NCBI GenBank assembly: GCA_023014485.1
Contig: JAJOZX010005774.1
Span: 124,001-188,000 of the forward strand
From: Bathynomus jamesi
Lineage: Eukaryota > Arthropoda > Malacostraca > Isopoda > Cirolanidae
DNA length: 64,000 bases
Direction of reading: 5' to 3'
Shown: positions 1 through 11,878 of the stretch, one piece after another
How the letters are laid out: each line of letters begins with the position of its first letter
How positions within the stretch are numbered: position 1 is the stretch's first letter
Notes under the pieces: generated by a model
Database searches by the model: none
Told to the model about the DNA's origin: nothing
The model's input: only the letters and a program-made list of their open reading frames with translations
Made by a program: the position numbers and the translations under genes

Positions 1-1226
1 ATCATAAATTTAGAGAATAAACCTCAGATGAATTTACAGGAGTACGTGATTTTTGGCACTAAGCCAGAAGAACAGGTTTCGTCGCGTTCATACTTGTAAA
101 TGTGTTCAGCCAATCAGGCACAAGTATGGCCGTCACGTGATGCCCACCTCCCGTTTCGTCCAGTCGTATATTAATGAACAGTATAATTGTCGAAGAACAC
201 TAGACCTATATAATTAAGTAATTTAATTATCTGAAATAGGTCAAATAAGTATGTAACTAATATAAAACAGGTAGAAAATTTAAAAAATTATTAAAATAAT
301 GTACTAATGACTATTTCTTAAGTTTTAGGTTCAGTAATAAATAAACGATAGATTCTCTCGAAGGAGAGACAGAGCGCAGCGCAAAGGATTCAGGCAGTTG
401 AGGATTGAGTCAGAGAGAATCTAGAAGTCGTCACCAAGAGAGGGTCGCATACCGTCCATCCGAAATTCGCCTTTTCTCCCTCCCTTCTAATCTTTATATC
501 ATTTTTCTCGGTTCGAGCCCGTCGGACATAGAGCATATATGTAAGATGAACTTACGTTAATAAGGTCATTTGATTCCACCCTAGGGCCCACGAAGAATGG
601 AATCCTATCCGAGGCCCTAGGCTTTTTATTCCCGACTAAGGATTACCCTTGTTTATTGTATAACGTAAGTGTAAAGTTAATTTAATTCATGAAAGAAAAT
701 AAGATTAGAGGTATAAAAAATTCGTTGTTTTATAATAACTTTGTAAATTGATATTTGTGCGTTTTATAAACAGTTTAACTTAAGGTAAATTCTGAAAGTA
801 CTACAAAAATGAAAAGTGTTAGTTCCTTAGTTGAAGAGTTCAAATGAAAAACTAATCTAAAGAAAGACACCAATGGGCTCCCGCTACCCCTTAAATTCTA
901 ACATCCGAATTGTGTGAATTAATATCGGTGCATGAACTAAAGGTAAACTTTGGCACATCCACCCACGAACAGTGTAATGGTTTTAAATGAATGGTTTGGA
1001 AGAGAAACAATGAGTGAATTTCATCATCACATTTTCATTGATGGGGGTCACTGGGAGAAGGGACGCCAGCCCGGGAGAGACCCCGAACCCTACATAATAA
1101 ACTCAAAGAAATCCAGCACACAAATTTAAGTACTTTGAAATACTATCTACGAGAATAATTCGCCCGTTGGTAAAAGGTTGTTAGTAATAATAATAATAAT
1201 AATAATAACTCAATAACACTTTGTTA
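1..1226. other. No gene recognised; AT-rich sequence with a short TAA run
   Basis: I see no coding region, RNA gene or recognisable repeat family in this stretch. The only clear structure is a (TAA)n microsatellite at about 1184-1208, immediately before the first mariner element. A purine-rich patch near 355-420 and a short inverted pairing around 575-625 (CCTAGGGCCC and GGCCCTAGG) are present, but neither supports a functional call. Confidence 0.5.
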
Positions 1227-2590
1227 TAACGGGTGGGGCACGGGAACCAAGTGTTTTTGGAATAATCAGGAAAATGATATTTATTTTTGTAAAGAAAATA
1301 TATTGGTAGAACAACATTCGTAAGAACATAGCATTTCATGTCATAATAATCATGTACCGAAAATTATATCTGGCATATGATGTCCTTGGCCGTCGACGCA
1401 TTGTTGAAGGCGTTTACGAAAATTGGCCTCCACTCTTCCCAGCAGGTCTCTGTTGATTTGGATGATTTGTTGACGGATCGCTTCCTTCAATGCATCTAAT
1501 GTACGGGGCTTGTCCTCGTAGACACGTGACTTGAGGTACCCCATAGAAAGAAGAGTCACATGTGGACAAGTCAGGGGACCGAGGGGGCCATGCAATGTCA
1601 CCAAATCTCGAAATGAGATGGTTGGGAAACAGGGGGCGAAGAACAGCCATTGACGCTCTGGCGGTGTGTGGCGTGGCCCATCTTGCTGAAACCACAAATG
1701 TCGACGAGCAATACGCCTTCTTCGTAACTCAGGGATGAAAAAGGTGTTCACCATCTCAATGTAACGCCCAGATGTTATGGTAACGGTAACCCCATTTTGT
1801 TCGAAGAAATAGGGACCGATGACGCCAAACTTTCCCACCGCGCACCAAACTGTAACCTTAGGGCTATGCAGCGGTTTTTCATGGAGTTGTCGCGGATTTT
1901 CAGCAGCCCAATACCGACAGTTTGATTGTTGACGGCCCCATTAAGGTGGAAATGGGCTTCATCACTCATTACCACCATCATGTTTTCATTCTGCTCATAA
2001 AGTGCAAGCATTTCCTGTGCAAAATTCAGTTGTTGGGGGCAATCGTTTTACATTCAATTCCTGCACCATCGCTAACTTGTATGGGTGAAAATGTAATTCT
2101 TCATGCAAAATCCGTCTAACAGTACGATTGCTGATTCCGAGTGCAGCTGAATGTCTCCGAGCAGAGCGGCCTGGGCTTTGCAACATCGCTTGTCTGACCC
2201 TTTCAACGTTCTGTGGAGTACGCACAGTGCGTTGCGGCCCCTTCGGTTTTGTTTTCATTATTGAGCCTCCTGTTCGAAGATTGTTAACCAACGTAAGATT
2301 GTGTCACGAGCGGGAACAGAGTCATTTCGATGAATGTTGAATCTGCGGCGAAACGCACGCTGAACTGCTGTCACTGACTCGCCACTCCTAACAAAATGAT
2401 CATACGCGAACATGCGGTGTTCTAACGTCCACTGCTCCATGATGGCACCTGAAAGATAAAGGTGAGTGTTAGTTAAAGTTAAATGCTATGAACCCAGGAA
2501 TGGAATGCTACCTACCGCACGCCCCTCCCATTCCTAATGGCCGATTACTAGCTATTCAAAAAACACTTGATTCCCGTGCCCCACCCTGTA
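1227..2590 (-). mobile_element. Mariner-type DNA transposon, decayed (DD41D-like)
   Basis: About 1.36 kb bounded by inverted repeats. The left end begins ACGGGTGGGGCACGGGAA after a TA. The right end, read inward on the other strand, begins CAGGGTGGGGCACGGGAA after a TA. These ends match over roughly 35 bp and the TA dinucleotides fit the Tc1/mariner target duplication. The interior encodes a broken transposase on the minus strand. Size and architecture are normal for a mariner element, so this looks like an old full-length copy that has since taken frameshifts. Confidence 0.9.
1350..2440 (-). pseudogene. Mariner-family transposase, frameshifted
   Basis: The reading frame is split into at least four overlapping pieces. 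In order they carry an N-terminal helix-turn-helix region (start at 2440, MEQWTLEHRMFAYDHF), a second DNA-binding part near 2290-2000, the first catalytic aspartate in MSDEAHF (about 1960), the second in FQQDG (about 1695) and the third in SPDLSTCD (about 1575). After allowing for a one-base frameshift, the spacing between the second and third aspartates is about 41 residues, placing it near DD41D mariner groups. Not functional as it stands. Confidence 0.85.
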
Positions 2591-4875
2591 TGTCTAACGT
2601 AAATAGGAAAAAAGTATTTGATTTGTTTCATTAACGCTTAAATAAGTTTTTATAAAAAAAATAATAAGCAGAATCGTCATAAAAATCATAAAATCCAAAT
2701 AATAATATATAAAACAAATCCAATAAAGTAAATATATAAACATTCTGTAAAAGATGTGCAGTAAGTTGACAGTTTAGAATGAAATCCACTCCTCTCTATC
2801 GGCAGTTCGTTTGGCTAAGATTTTCTGAAACAAATTGCAACATTGCAATGTCGCAAATTTTATTTCTTAAGATTGCAGTGTTGCAAGCCTGGGGGTTTCA
2901 TCCACGGACATGAGCTTGTAATTGCATGCGGCATTTGAAATCCACATCATTTCGCCCGTACTACTAACGTTCCTCTTATAAACCAAATATTAATAACACA
3001 CCACAAATCCATTTGAGAGAAAAAGCACAATTTCAAATTCAGAACATTTTTCCAAAACATTTCAACTTCAACACTTATAAATGCATTCATGAGCTATCCA
3101 GAAAATCGGTTTTTTTGTGGAAAAGCTACGAGAAACTCTAAACCAAACCTTGTAGTATGAGAGGTTAGAAATCCTGTGCAATATCCTAAATTTAATAATT
3201 AAATGGGCCTACGAAAGTCAGTGAAATAACAGACTTAATGACGCTTTGCACCCAATTTTGCGGAGGCGGGTGGTTTTGGCTGGAAGAAGTACCAGATATT
3301 TGGCACAAAACACCGCTCTCCTCTTCTTCCATTAGCCTGCGTGTTTAACCCCAGACTGGTATACTAGCTTATAACAAACCTCACAGGAAGACTGGGTTTG
3401 CCCAAACCCCACAAATAAAAATCAAATATATGTAGATCTTAAGAATGCTTTACAGATGGATTCCAAGTGTTAGCTATCTCTAATAATATAATTAATTATA
3501 CCATATACATTTTCTCTCAAAAAAAATATATATTTAACCAACTTTAGAAAAAAGCTATTTAAATTTTGAGTAAATCTGGTGAGGTTTGTTATGACCCAAT
3601 CTACCTATTTCGGGTTAAATACCTTAGAGTATGTTTACCCTATTGCTATAAACTACTTCAAACCAATTAAGTCTCATTGCCATATACCGGTAACATACCA
3701 GTGATACCACCAACCATAAACAATTTATAACCGAAGATATACAGGTATATAATTAGTAGAATGAAAGTGCGTTGTTCAAAAGTAGAATTTTCTACATATT
3801 TGTTTCATAAACCTGTATGTCTTATTAAATTAAATATTATTAACTGCAAGAGAGTGCAGAAATATATTCCGACCTGGTATGTCTCTTATTCAAATGGATT
3901 TTAAGCTATTTTCATATTTAAATACTTCCACCAAATCCTTACGCCTCAAATAAAAAATTATTTTAATTAAAAATAGTCCAAGTAACAATTTAGGATGTAA
4001 TCATTTGATTGGATGTAATAATAACTGCAATGTATTATACCTATGATAACATTCCAACACCTCGTAAGTGCCACCTACTCCAGATTTATACTTTTTTAAT
4101 TTTTTCCCCTTAATTTGTGTTGTCACATAATTGTACAAGAAATCAGAATATATTTCTCTTTTTTTTTCCTATGGTAATGACGTTCCCTACATTAGACATT
4201 ATTCAGTTGTTTCTTTCTGTAAAATTGGGGGTTTGCTACTTAAGAATTTTTGGAATATTACCACCGATATACAGTAGATGAGATACTTGTAAATAGGAAA
4301 AATTTACAATATAACTGTTGTTGCAACACAGATAATACTCTATTCGCATGTTTAGTTAAAAGTAGGTTCAGACTCTCTCTATGAGCCGGACTACAGTTAA
4401 AGTCCTATTAAAAATGAATATAAAATAACGGCATAATTCATAGGGATATTCTACATCATTGATTACCGAAATTGTAGGTCCCCTCCGCCACCACGGAGGA
4501 CATACACAATACACGATTACGAACACAGTTAGGTAGACCAGCCATGAGCGGATCCTAGGGTCTTTGTTGGTCTGAAACATTATAACATTATAACATTATA
4601 ACCTTTTCTGCGGCTATGAACCACTTTAAATCTTTAAAAATTCAAATTACGTTGCGAGCCACATCGATATTTTGGAATTATCGATGTTTATCGAATACCT
4701 AAACTCGTAAGTAGGCCTACCTCCAATGGAAAGTCCCGCGCTGCATATTATAGTACGTCAATTTGTGAAAGTCTGGAGTGTAGTGAGTCACCGCAATTCT
4801 CATGCAATCGTTGAGATAATTCTGATGCAAAATTACGATTTCATTCAAGTACTTTTCACTTATATATATATATAT
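2591..4875. other. No gene recognised; AT-rich
   Basis: No ORF in this 2.3-kb stretch resembles a known family. Small structures only: three tandem copies of an ATTATAAC-type octamer near 4578-4605, and a TA run at 4861-4875 that abuts the next MITE. A short internal pairing (GCAACATTGCAATGTCGC region near 2835) is noted but too weak to call. Confidence 0.45.
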
Positions 4876-5637
4876 TAGTGATGGATCGAGTGGTCGGTTT
4901 TTCACAACCGTGGTTGCGGTTGTGTTTGCGGTTGTCGAATTTTTTCCAACCGCGGTTGCGGTTGCGGTTATCATATACTAGGAAAAATGCGTAATTATTA
5001 ACTGGATTTAGCCACTATAGTGCGATTTAGCCACACTTGGTACATAATATATACTAAATAGTATTTATTTAGTAAATACCTTATGTTGAACACAAGTTTT
5101 GCAATACACCGCTACCGCTATTTGTGTGTTGCAAAACTTGTGTTCAACATAAGGTATTTACTAAATAAATACTATTTAAATGAAGTATATTCTAAACTTA
5201 TATAGCTATTATGAAAGAATAGGTCAAATTAATTAAAACCATATTTTGCACTAAGTGTGTTACCAGGATGAGGGACGAGGACCCATCGCACTGTTCATCC
5301 CACCTACCACTTTCCCCAGCCTCCACCCATTGGAAAATTATGGATTATTATTCATTTGAAAAACTGATGTCAAACTTAATGACAGGCAGTGTGAATTTCA
5401 AGAATAATATTTTTGCTGCAGCCGTATGACGTCACGTTTAAGCACGCATAAGGAGACCCATCATTTTCTTTTTAAAAAAAGAAATATTTCTAATTAACCT
5501 AAAATTAAAATTAACTAAGCTTTTACAACCGCAACCGCACTTATGGAACGGCGGTTGCGGTTACGGTTGCGGTTGTGAATTTTTGTGCGGTTGTAGTGCG
5601 GTTGCGGTTGCGGTTGCGGTTATTCGATCCCTCACTA
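4876..5637. mobile_element. hAT-type MITE with TAGTGATGGATCGA ends
   Basis: A 762-bp non-coding element. The left end reads TAGTGATGGATCGA and the right end, inverted, TAGTGAGGGATCGA. Next to both ends lie repeats of GGTTGCGGTTG, a subterminal-repeat pattern seen in hAT elements. It is flanked on both sides by TA microsatellite, so the 8-bp target duplication expected for hAT cannot be read. The middle holds an almost perfect hairpin. No transposase is present, so it would have to be moved by a related autonomous element. Confidence 0.7.
5055..5178. repeat. Near-perfect 54-bp hairpin inside the MITE
   Basis: Positions 5055-5108 and 5125-5178 are reverse complements with only about one mismatch near the loop. 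A 16-nt loop separates them. The arms include the word CCTTATGTTGAACACAAG. If transcribed, this would form a pre-miRNA-sized stem; that is an inference from shape only. Confidence 0.9.
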
Positions 5638-5894
5638 ATATATATATATATATACACAGGGTGTTTCACAACCAGTCTGGCATACTTTGGGAGGTGATTT
5701 GGAGGGGTGATATCGAGTAAAAAAATTAATACAACATCGGTGCTATTTCCAACCGTTGCGGAGCTACGGACGTTTTAAGGTGCACGGAAAAAATAAACGA
5801 GAGTATTAATCTGATGCATTTATTGCTACATTTTATGAGATACATCTTATAAATGTGCAAAATGTCCGCCTCGGTTTTCAATGCACAGCCTTGC

Positions 5895-7277
5895 TCATTC
5901 CAAACAAGAGTCCACTGTCCATTGAATCATTTCGGGGTGTTCTCGTATGTAAGCAGCGGCATCCATAATCCGACGCAAGAGTTCCTCTCTCGTTTGTACT
6001 TTGGTCTTGTAGACCATCTCTTTCATAAGGCTCCATAATAAAAAGAAATCTAACAGAGTTAGGTTCGGAGATCTCGGGAGCCGCGATATTGGACCAGCAC
6101 GACCAATCCAACGATTCCCGTACCGTTGATTCAAGTAATCCGTAACATGACGACCAAAATGTGGTGATGCCCCATCGTGCTGAAAGAACATCCTGCTCCT
6201 TGTCTCCAAGGGCACGTCCTCCATCAAAAGCGGCAATTCGTTCGTCAGGAAGTTCAGATAAATATCAGCAGTTAATCGTTGTTCCAAAACGAACGGTCCA
6301 ATCAGCTAACCATTGAATCATTTCGGGGTGTTCTCGTATGTAAGCAGCGGCATCCATAATCCGACGCAAGAGTTCCTCTCTCGTTTGTACTTTGGTCTTG
6401 TAGACCATCTCTTTCATAAGGCTCCATAATAAAAAGAAATCTAACAGAGTTAGGTTCGGAGATCTCGGGAGCCGCGATATTGGACCAGCACGACCAATCC
6501 AACGATTCCCGTACCGCTGATTCAAGTAATCCGTAACATGACGACCAAAATGTGGTGATGCCCCATCGTGCTGAAAGAACATCCTGCGCTTTGTCTCCAA
6601 GGGCACGTCCTCCATCAAAAGCGGCAATTCGTTCGTCAGGAAGTTCAGATAAATATCAGCAGTTAATCGTTGTTCCAAAACGAACGGTCCAATCAGCTAA
6701 TTTCCACTTACACCGCACCAAACATTCACCGAGAATCGATGTTGAAAGTTTCCTTCAACGGTACCGTGGGGATTATCGGCGGACCACAAGTGGGAATTTT
6801 GTCTGTCGTTAATTCCATCCTGAATGAATTGCGCTTCATCACTAAACAGTATACGATTAAGAAATTGGCTATGCATAACCATCCAGTGGCAAAATTGAAC
6901 ACGTTTATCGTAATCATCCGGTTGAACAGCTTGCACACGTTGCAAATGATAGGATACAAACCCTCATTATGTATGGTTCGCCATACACGCGATGCGGATT
7001 CACCAATTTGTCTAGAAATCCTTCTAACACTGGTAGATGGGCTACGTTGTACTAGGTCTAGTATGCGCTCCTCTACAGCATGTTCTTGGTTACGTGGAAC
7101 AATTGTCCCTGTTTCCATTAATCTCTGGTGTGTGTCACTAAACACTTGCCTGTTCAGTATTCGACGGTTCGGAAAACGTCTTCGATATTCCTCAACTGCC
7201 ACTCTGCTGTTACCATCACAGATTCCATAAATGAAATGGATATCAGAGTATTCAGCGGGTGTGAACTGTTGATTCAT
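5895..7277 (-). pseudogene. Mariner-family transposase with duplicated C-terminal part
   Basis: The N-terminus starts at 7277 (MNQQFTPAEYSDIHFIYG) with a helix-turn-helix region; the first catalytic aspartate sits in LFSDEAQF (about 6875). The second and third lie in FFQHDG and LTLLDFF, separated by 41 residues with no frameshift between them, so this is a DD41D enzyme. The SPDL motif is SPNL here. A 391-bp duplication (not a multiple of three) repeats the catalytic C-terminal part at 5895-6287 and 6265-6678, and a frameshift breaks the N-terminal half. Inactive as it stands. Confidence 0.9.
5919..6700. repeat. 391-bp tandem duplication inside the mariner
   Basis: Unit 1 is 5919-6309 and unit 2 is 6310-6700, starting CCATTGAATCATTTCGGGG and ending CCAATCAGCTAA. 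They differ at only a few bases (for example CTGCTCCTTG versus CTGCGCTTTG, and CCGTTG versus CCGCTG). The high identity shows the duplication is much younger than the element's other damage. Confidence 0.95.
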
Positions 7278-7523
7278 TTTGATTGTTCACCTTAGCGCAA
7301 CTGAAAAAAAAACTGAGGATTAGTAGTGGTAACTTCGTTATCCGAAACTACCACCAGTGCTGCCATCTATCAAATTACACACAAGTAGGGATTTGTTGTT
7401 TGCACATCTTAAAACGTCCGTAGCTCCACAACGGTTGGAAATAGCACCTGTGTTGTATTAACTTTTTTACTCGATATCACCCCCCAAATCACCCCCAAAG
7501 TGTGGCAGACCGGTTGTGAAACA

Positions 7524-7526
<3 letters not shown>

Positions 7527-7613
<87 letters not shown>
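7527..7613. repeat. (TA)n(GA)n compound microsatellite
   Basis: A TA run of about 30 bp passes directly into a GA run of about 57 bp, starting at the TA target site of the mariner to its left. Confidence 0.95.
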
Positions 7614-7614
<1 letters not shown>

Positions 7615-9143
7615 AGTACTTTCATTATGATAAAGAATCCGAAAGTTTTTGCAAAGTAAAATATTTTCAAACTAAATACAAACAAATTCTCTCATGAATA
7701 ATGCAGATGATAAAACCCCAAAGAGAATAAGTAATAACACTCTGAAAATATAAAATAATGGATAGAGATGAGAAGGGAAGGTTTAAAGCAAAACGAAAGT
7801 TTGAGGAACAAACCCCATTTTCAAGATATGAATAAAGAGACTTATTTAAAAATATAATGACTTTCCCCGAGTAATGCGCAAACAACTCCAGCTTTTTTCA
7901 TGGTTGGGATCGATGTGTTGAGCCGAATATGTACAGTATATGGTGGACAGTTTACTTGGTTGGTTGGCTGGTTTGTTTCATTTTACATCCTTCGTCGAAA
8001 TAAGGGCATTGAGTGGGCGGTAACATTATCAACCTGGAAAAATATGTCCCCTTTAAATGGAGAACTGCGACTGAGGCGAGTCAAATACGTGCACAGGGCT
8101 GGTCCCTGCATCCCTTTCCCCTCTCCTCCCCACTTCTCAGACTGACTTAGGACAATCTTTGCCTGGGTTATTTGGTATATGACATAGAATTGTCCCAATG
8201 CTGCGTTCTCCATAAGCAGTAAAGTTAAATGCTAGACCATAATGAAATCCAAGAGACGCGCATTACATCACCAGTAATCGCGTTATAAATTTACCAAGCT
8301 ATAATGCAGAAGTCATTATCTTCACTTCACAGACATTTATAAACAAATGAATTGTAAAACTAAATTAAAACTACGGCGCAACTAATTCATATAAATATAA
8401 ATAGTGTCATTATACATTAAAATAAAACACCACACGTGCCAAGAGAATCCCCGGGCGACCATTTAAGGAGGCAAATAAGTGACTCCAAGAAGAAGACGAA
8501 TGGTCATGCAAATGAATTATGTAATATACGCGTACGACCTTCTCCTTCCTCCGTTTCGGAAGGAACGAAGAACGAATTTCGAAGTACTCTTAAGAGGCAA
8601 TGAAACACCGTCTCTAAGTATAAAGAATATCTCTTTGCTTCGCTTATCTAAAGAGAAAGAGAAGAGACTCTTCGGATTCTCTTCTCAAGATTTAGACAAA
8701 ATGTTCTTGAATCTTGATGCGGGATTTAAGATAAACGATATGGACGTAGAACGAAGCCGGATAATGTGTGTATATATGTACAACAATGCGAATTGCAGTA
8801 ATGTATAGTATATGCACATAGCATAGCCTTTCATATATATATATATATATATATATACCCCGCAAGGGGGTTCTAAGCTCGTGCTCTTGAGTGCTCTTTG
8901 TGCTCGTTTGTACGTGCTTGTTCCTGGAGGTTTCACGTGCGCCCTCCCGGCCCTAGCACCCAAGGATGATGGGGCTCGACCCTGCAGTCCTTGTCATCCT
9001 TGGTCTTTTTCCACTTCGACTGTCCCCTCCACCCTTTCTTTTTCCTCTGTCTTTCCTCTCAATTTTTCTTTGTTTTTCCGCTGAGATATGCCCTTTAAAT
9101 AGAGGCGAATCGGTTCTTCCTGAACTAAAAAATATATATATAT

Positions 9144-9187
<44 letters not shown>

Positions 9188-9228
9188 TTTTTTCTTTTTT
9201 TTTTTCTGAAATTAGAAATTAAAGATTT
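7614..9228. other. No gene recognised; two TA microsatellites
   Basis: No ORF here resembles a known protein. TA runs occur at about 8834-8857 and 9129-9182 (the latter with interruptions, followed by a T-rich tract). A 109-codon open frame from 8479 has no ATG at its start and no recognisable motif, so I do not call it a gene. Confidence 0.45.
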
Positions 9229-9438
9229 TTGGATCACCTGAAGATCAGGGCCCCCAGCCTCAATTACCAAATTATATCTTCGTTCAAACTAACGAAAATA
9301 TCACGACTTAACCTAACCAATCGTCAAGGGCGTACAGTTGACCTAACCGGGCATTCAATTTAATTTATTATTATATTTGGTACCGTAAAGCAAAAAACAA
9401 GAATACATGGGGGCCCTGATTTTCAGGTGATCCGATTT
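9229..9438. mobile_element. Short inverted-repeat element, GGATCACC ends, shared core
   Basis: A 210-bp element whose ends are GGATCACCTGAAGATCAGG on the left and its near-exact complement on the right. The flanks share GATTTTT, compatible with a 7- to 8-bp target duplication. The interior carries one arm of a core sequence (ACGAAAATATCACGAC, then TTAACCTAACCAATCGTC) that recurs in other elements at 9.9 kb and 30.9-32.2 kb. Non-coding. Confidence 0.75.
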
Positions 9439-9755
9439 TTTTAATATCAGGATCGGAGTCAAAAGTTTTTGTAGCTGAAACTGGAATCGAAATGAGAATC
9501 GGAATCACTTTTTTATATCAGAATCGAAATGTGATTCCTTCCATAGATTTTATGCTGCAGAAATGGAATAAAAATCTATACTGGATGAGGATTAGAATGA
9601 TTCACAAGACCTAAAACGACTACATTTGATATGTTTAAAGTTATGAGCAAATAATCCGTGCCAACGCGTGCCCAATGCGACCCTTTTACGATATCTTTTC
9701 ATTTCATGGCACCGCTCATTTTATGACTGAACCGTTATTAAATCACTAAAAAAAA

Positions 9756-10050
9756 TCGGTGCTCTTCCAATATGTGCTCTACCGCGAAAATTTACATTCC
9801 AATACGTGATCTACCTTAGATTATTCGGATTAGCAGCAGGTACGTTAGTTAGCCTTATAAGGCTAACTAACGAAAATATCACGACTTAACCTAACCAATC
9901 GTCAAGGCGTATAGTTGACCTAACGATTGGTTAGGTTAAGTCATGATATTTTCGTTAGTTAGCCTTATAAGGCTAGTTTCACGGTAGAGCACGTATTGGA
10001 ATATGGTAGATCACAGTTTCGCGGTAGAGCACATATTGGAAGAGCACCGA
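9756..10050. mobile_element. Palindromic element with TCGGTGCTCTTCC ends, shared core
   Basis: About 295 bp. The outer ends pair over more than 30 bp (TCGGTGCTCTTCCAATATG at the left and its complement at the right). Inside lies a palindrome of about 115 bp (9855-9975) built from TAGCCTTATAAGGCTA, CTAACGAAAATATCACGAC and AACCTAACCAATCGTC in both orientations. The same core occurs in the element at 9229 but the ends differ entirely. Non-coding and able to fold back on itself. Confidence 0.8.
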
Positions 10051-11038
10051 AAAATCATAGCCTTATCTTCATTTGCTTATTTCCTGCCTGATTTACTTCC
10101 CCGTCCCCAATCAACCCCCTTCTTTCACCCATAAACACTATCTGTCTCTTAGATGAAGGGTAAGGAGTGTCGTCCTTCAAGTAAATAGAACATAAATTAT
10201 GAAGATAAATATGATTGAATTGTAAAATAAAAATATAAAATAATATTTTATAGAGTGAAATATAATTTCCAAAGTACTCTGAATAAATACGTAAATAAAT
10301 ATTAGGGGTTCACACATTTTCTTGCGAGCAAACCGAACTATTGGTGTAGTTACTCGTCACCAGCGAAACGAGAATCCAATTCAACCCTTTGCGAATGAAA
10401 TGACGGTCACCCAGAGCGGTCACCGTTGTGTGTGAAGCGAGCCTCTCGGCTGTTTGGAGTGTGATTCTTGGATAGTATCATGCCAAAAATATCCCCATGT
10501 TTGATCATGACGGGTTAGCTTTGTGAGGTCATTGATGATGTCATATCTACGAGGACAAACCCCTTACCCTGACCTGGTGTTCAATTTTTAGGGCAGAAGA
10601 AATATTAAAATTAAAAAGTCTTGTCTTTAATTAGCAGCCATTAATGTAACTTCACGTAAATTGCATGATTAATGTAAATTAAAGTTTAAACTATGAAAAG
10701 TTTTAATGAATTCAGCGACAAATCAGGCAATGTCTTCTTGTCTGTAAAATTCAAGATGAAAGCAGAAATGACAAATTAATGTATTCGGGCGATGGAATTT
10801 TTTAAAAGTCATTTTTATCCACAAATCAAATTCTTGAGACTCGTGAAAAATATTTCTTAAACGTAAAAGACAGTACAATATGCATTAAGACTTTATACTG
10901 ATTACTGAGATTAGCGGTTACTGCAAAATGATTCTTCACTGAGAAGTGACATGGTCACATGTATTTTAAGTAGTTCGAAGAAACTGTAGATTGAATGCTA
11001 CTTCTTTTAAGATTGGATTTACGAAGTATCCTTTGAAA
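10051..11038. other. No gene recognised
   Basis: AT-rich non-coding sequence. A possible pair of inverted TTCACACA / TGTGTGTGAA words at about 10308 and 10430 could mark a small MITE, but I could not establish target duplications. No coding motif was seen. Confidence 0.4.
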
Positions 11039-11400
11039 CTACTGACGTAGTGGCTGTGGTTAGCATTGCTGACTACGAATCCATCTGCCCCGGGATCGAG
11101 ACCCGGTGATGGTAGGCGGCGCGCAGCAAAACCCAGCTGTTCATCCTTCCACACAATAAAAAAAATTGGTTGATAGATAAATGGATACCCTGGGTAACCT
11201 AGTGGTTAAGACACTGGGCTGCTGATCGGGAGGTCGTGAGATCGAGTCCGGGCGAGGAGTTTGTAATTTCTGACCGCCCGTGGGGGGAGGGGCATAGTTT
11301 GGATTCCACGTTAAACTGTAGGTCTAAGGTAGAGTGAGAAACTTGACCTTCGTCAGAATGAACAATTCGAGCGAAGTAAAACCAAGGTTAACCAATGTTA
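11039..11400 (+). mobile_element. Dimeric tRNA-type SINE, copy 1
   Basis: Two tRNA-like heads in tandem. The first has GTAGTGGCTGTGGTTAGC as a degraded A-box region and GGATCGAGACCC as a B box. The second, about 135 bp downstream, has CCTAGTGGTTAAGACACTGG and GATCGAGTCC. The same two-headed unit recurs at 27.1-27.4 kb (minus strand) and 53.8-54.2 kb, joined each time by the same linker (AAACCCAGCTGTTCATCC). SINEs rely on LINE enzymes for movement and use internal RNA polymerase III promoters. Confidence 0.85.
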
Positions 11401-11595
11401 TATTATTATATGGACTGCTTTTTTAGACTAATTAAAAATACTTTAAAATGGATATATTCATTTAGGAATATTTTATGAAATATCTCTCTACTTCATTCAA
11501 ATTTATGCCATGCTAAAAATTGTAAGTAAACACTTATAGAAAACAGTTAATTACTTGCCATATTATTATTATTACTGCTTTGCTGCATATGACAT

Positions 11596-11878
11596 CAAGG
11601 GGCGTGTACAGAAATTAAGGAAAGGGGGGCTCACGTGGGGCTGGAGAAAATTTTGGAAATATAGTACTCAGAAAGCGTTCTGGCGACATCTGAAGCATAT
11701 AACCAAATAGCTGAAGGATGAGACTTACACTCATTTTTTGACAAACTTTTATATTTAAACATTTAAAGAAGAATAGAAACTTACTTTAATGAGTATTAAA
11801 TTGACAATTACTTTGGAATTTATAGGAACAAATGGAATTATATGGGGCCCCCTGCGTCCCCCCTTGGACACGCCCATG
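11596..11878. mobile_element. Possible hAT-like MITE
   Basis: About 283 bp. The ends read CAAGGGGCGTGT on the left and, inverted, CATGGGCGTGTCC on the right, with G-rich stretches inside both ends. A GACAT word is present at both edges but a clean 8-bp duplication is not. Non-coding. Confidence 0.5.

Larger units (their letters stand above)
5653..7528 (-). mobile_element. Mariner-type DNA transposon (DD41D), internally duplicated
   Basis: About 1.88 kb with long inverted ends of more than 120 bp. Both ends carry GGTGTTTCAC followed by CTCCAAATCACC-like and GTTGGAAATAGCACC-type blocks, and the element lies between TA repeats. The interior encodes a transposase on the minus strand. Without the 391-bp tandem duplication it would be about 1.5 kb, a normal mariner size. 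Confidence 0.92.

Noticed and set aside
7500..7697. Open frames across (TA)n/(GA)n runs reading as Tyr-Ile or Arg-Glu repeats
   Set aside because: They translate simple sequence on both strands and have no non-repetitive conserved part. The same applies near 25900, 26000, 26450, 55350 and 57450.
8479..8808. 109-codon open frame as a gene
   Set aside because: It does not begin with ATG, has no recognisable motif and overlaps AT-rich repeat-flanking sequence.
10308..10437. Small MITE with TTCACACA ends
   Set aside because: The pairing words are short and no matching target duplication could be found.
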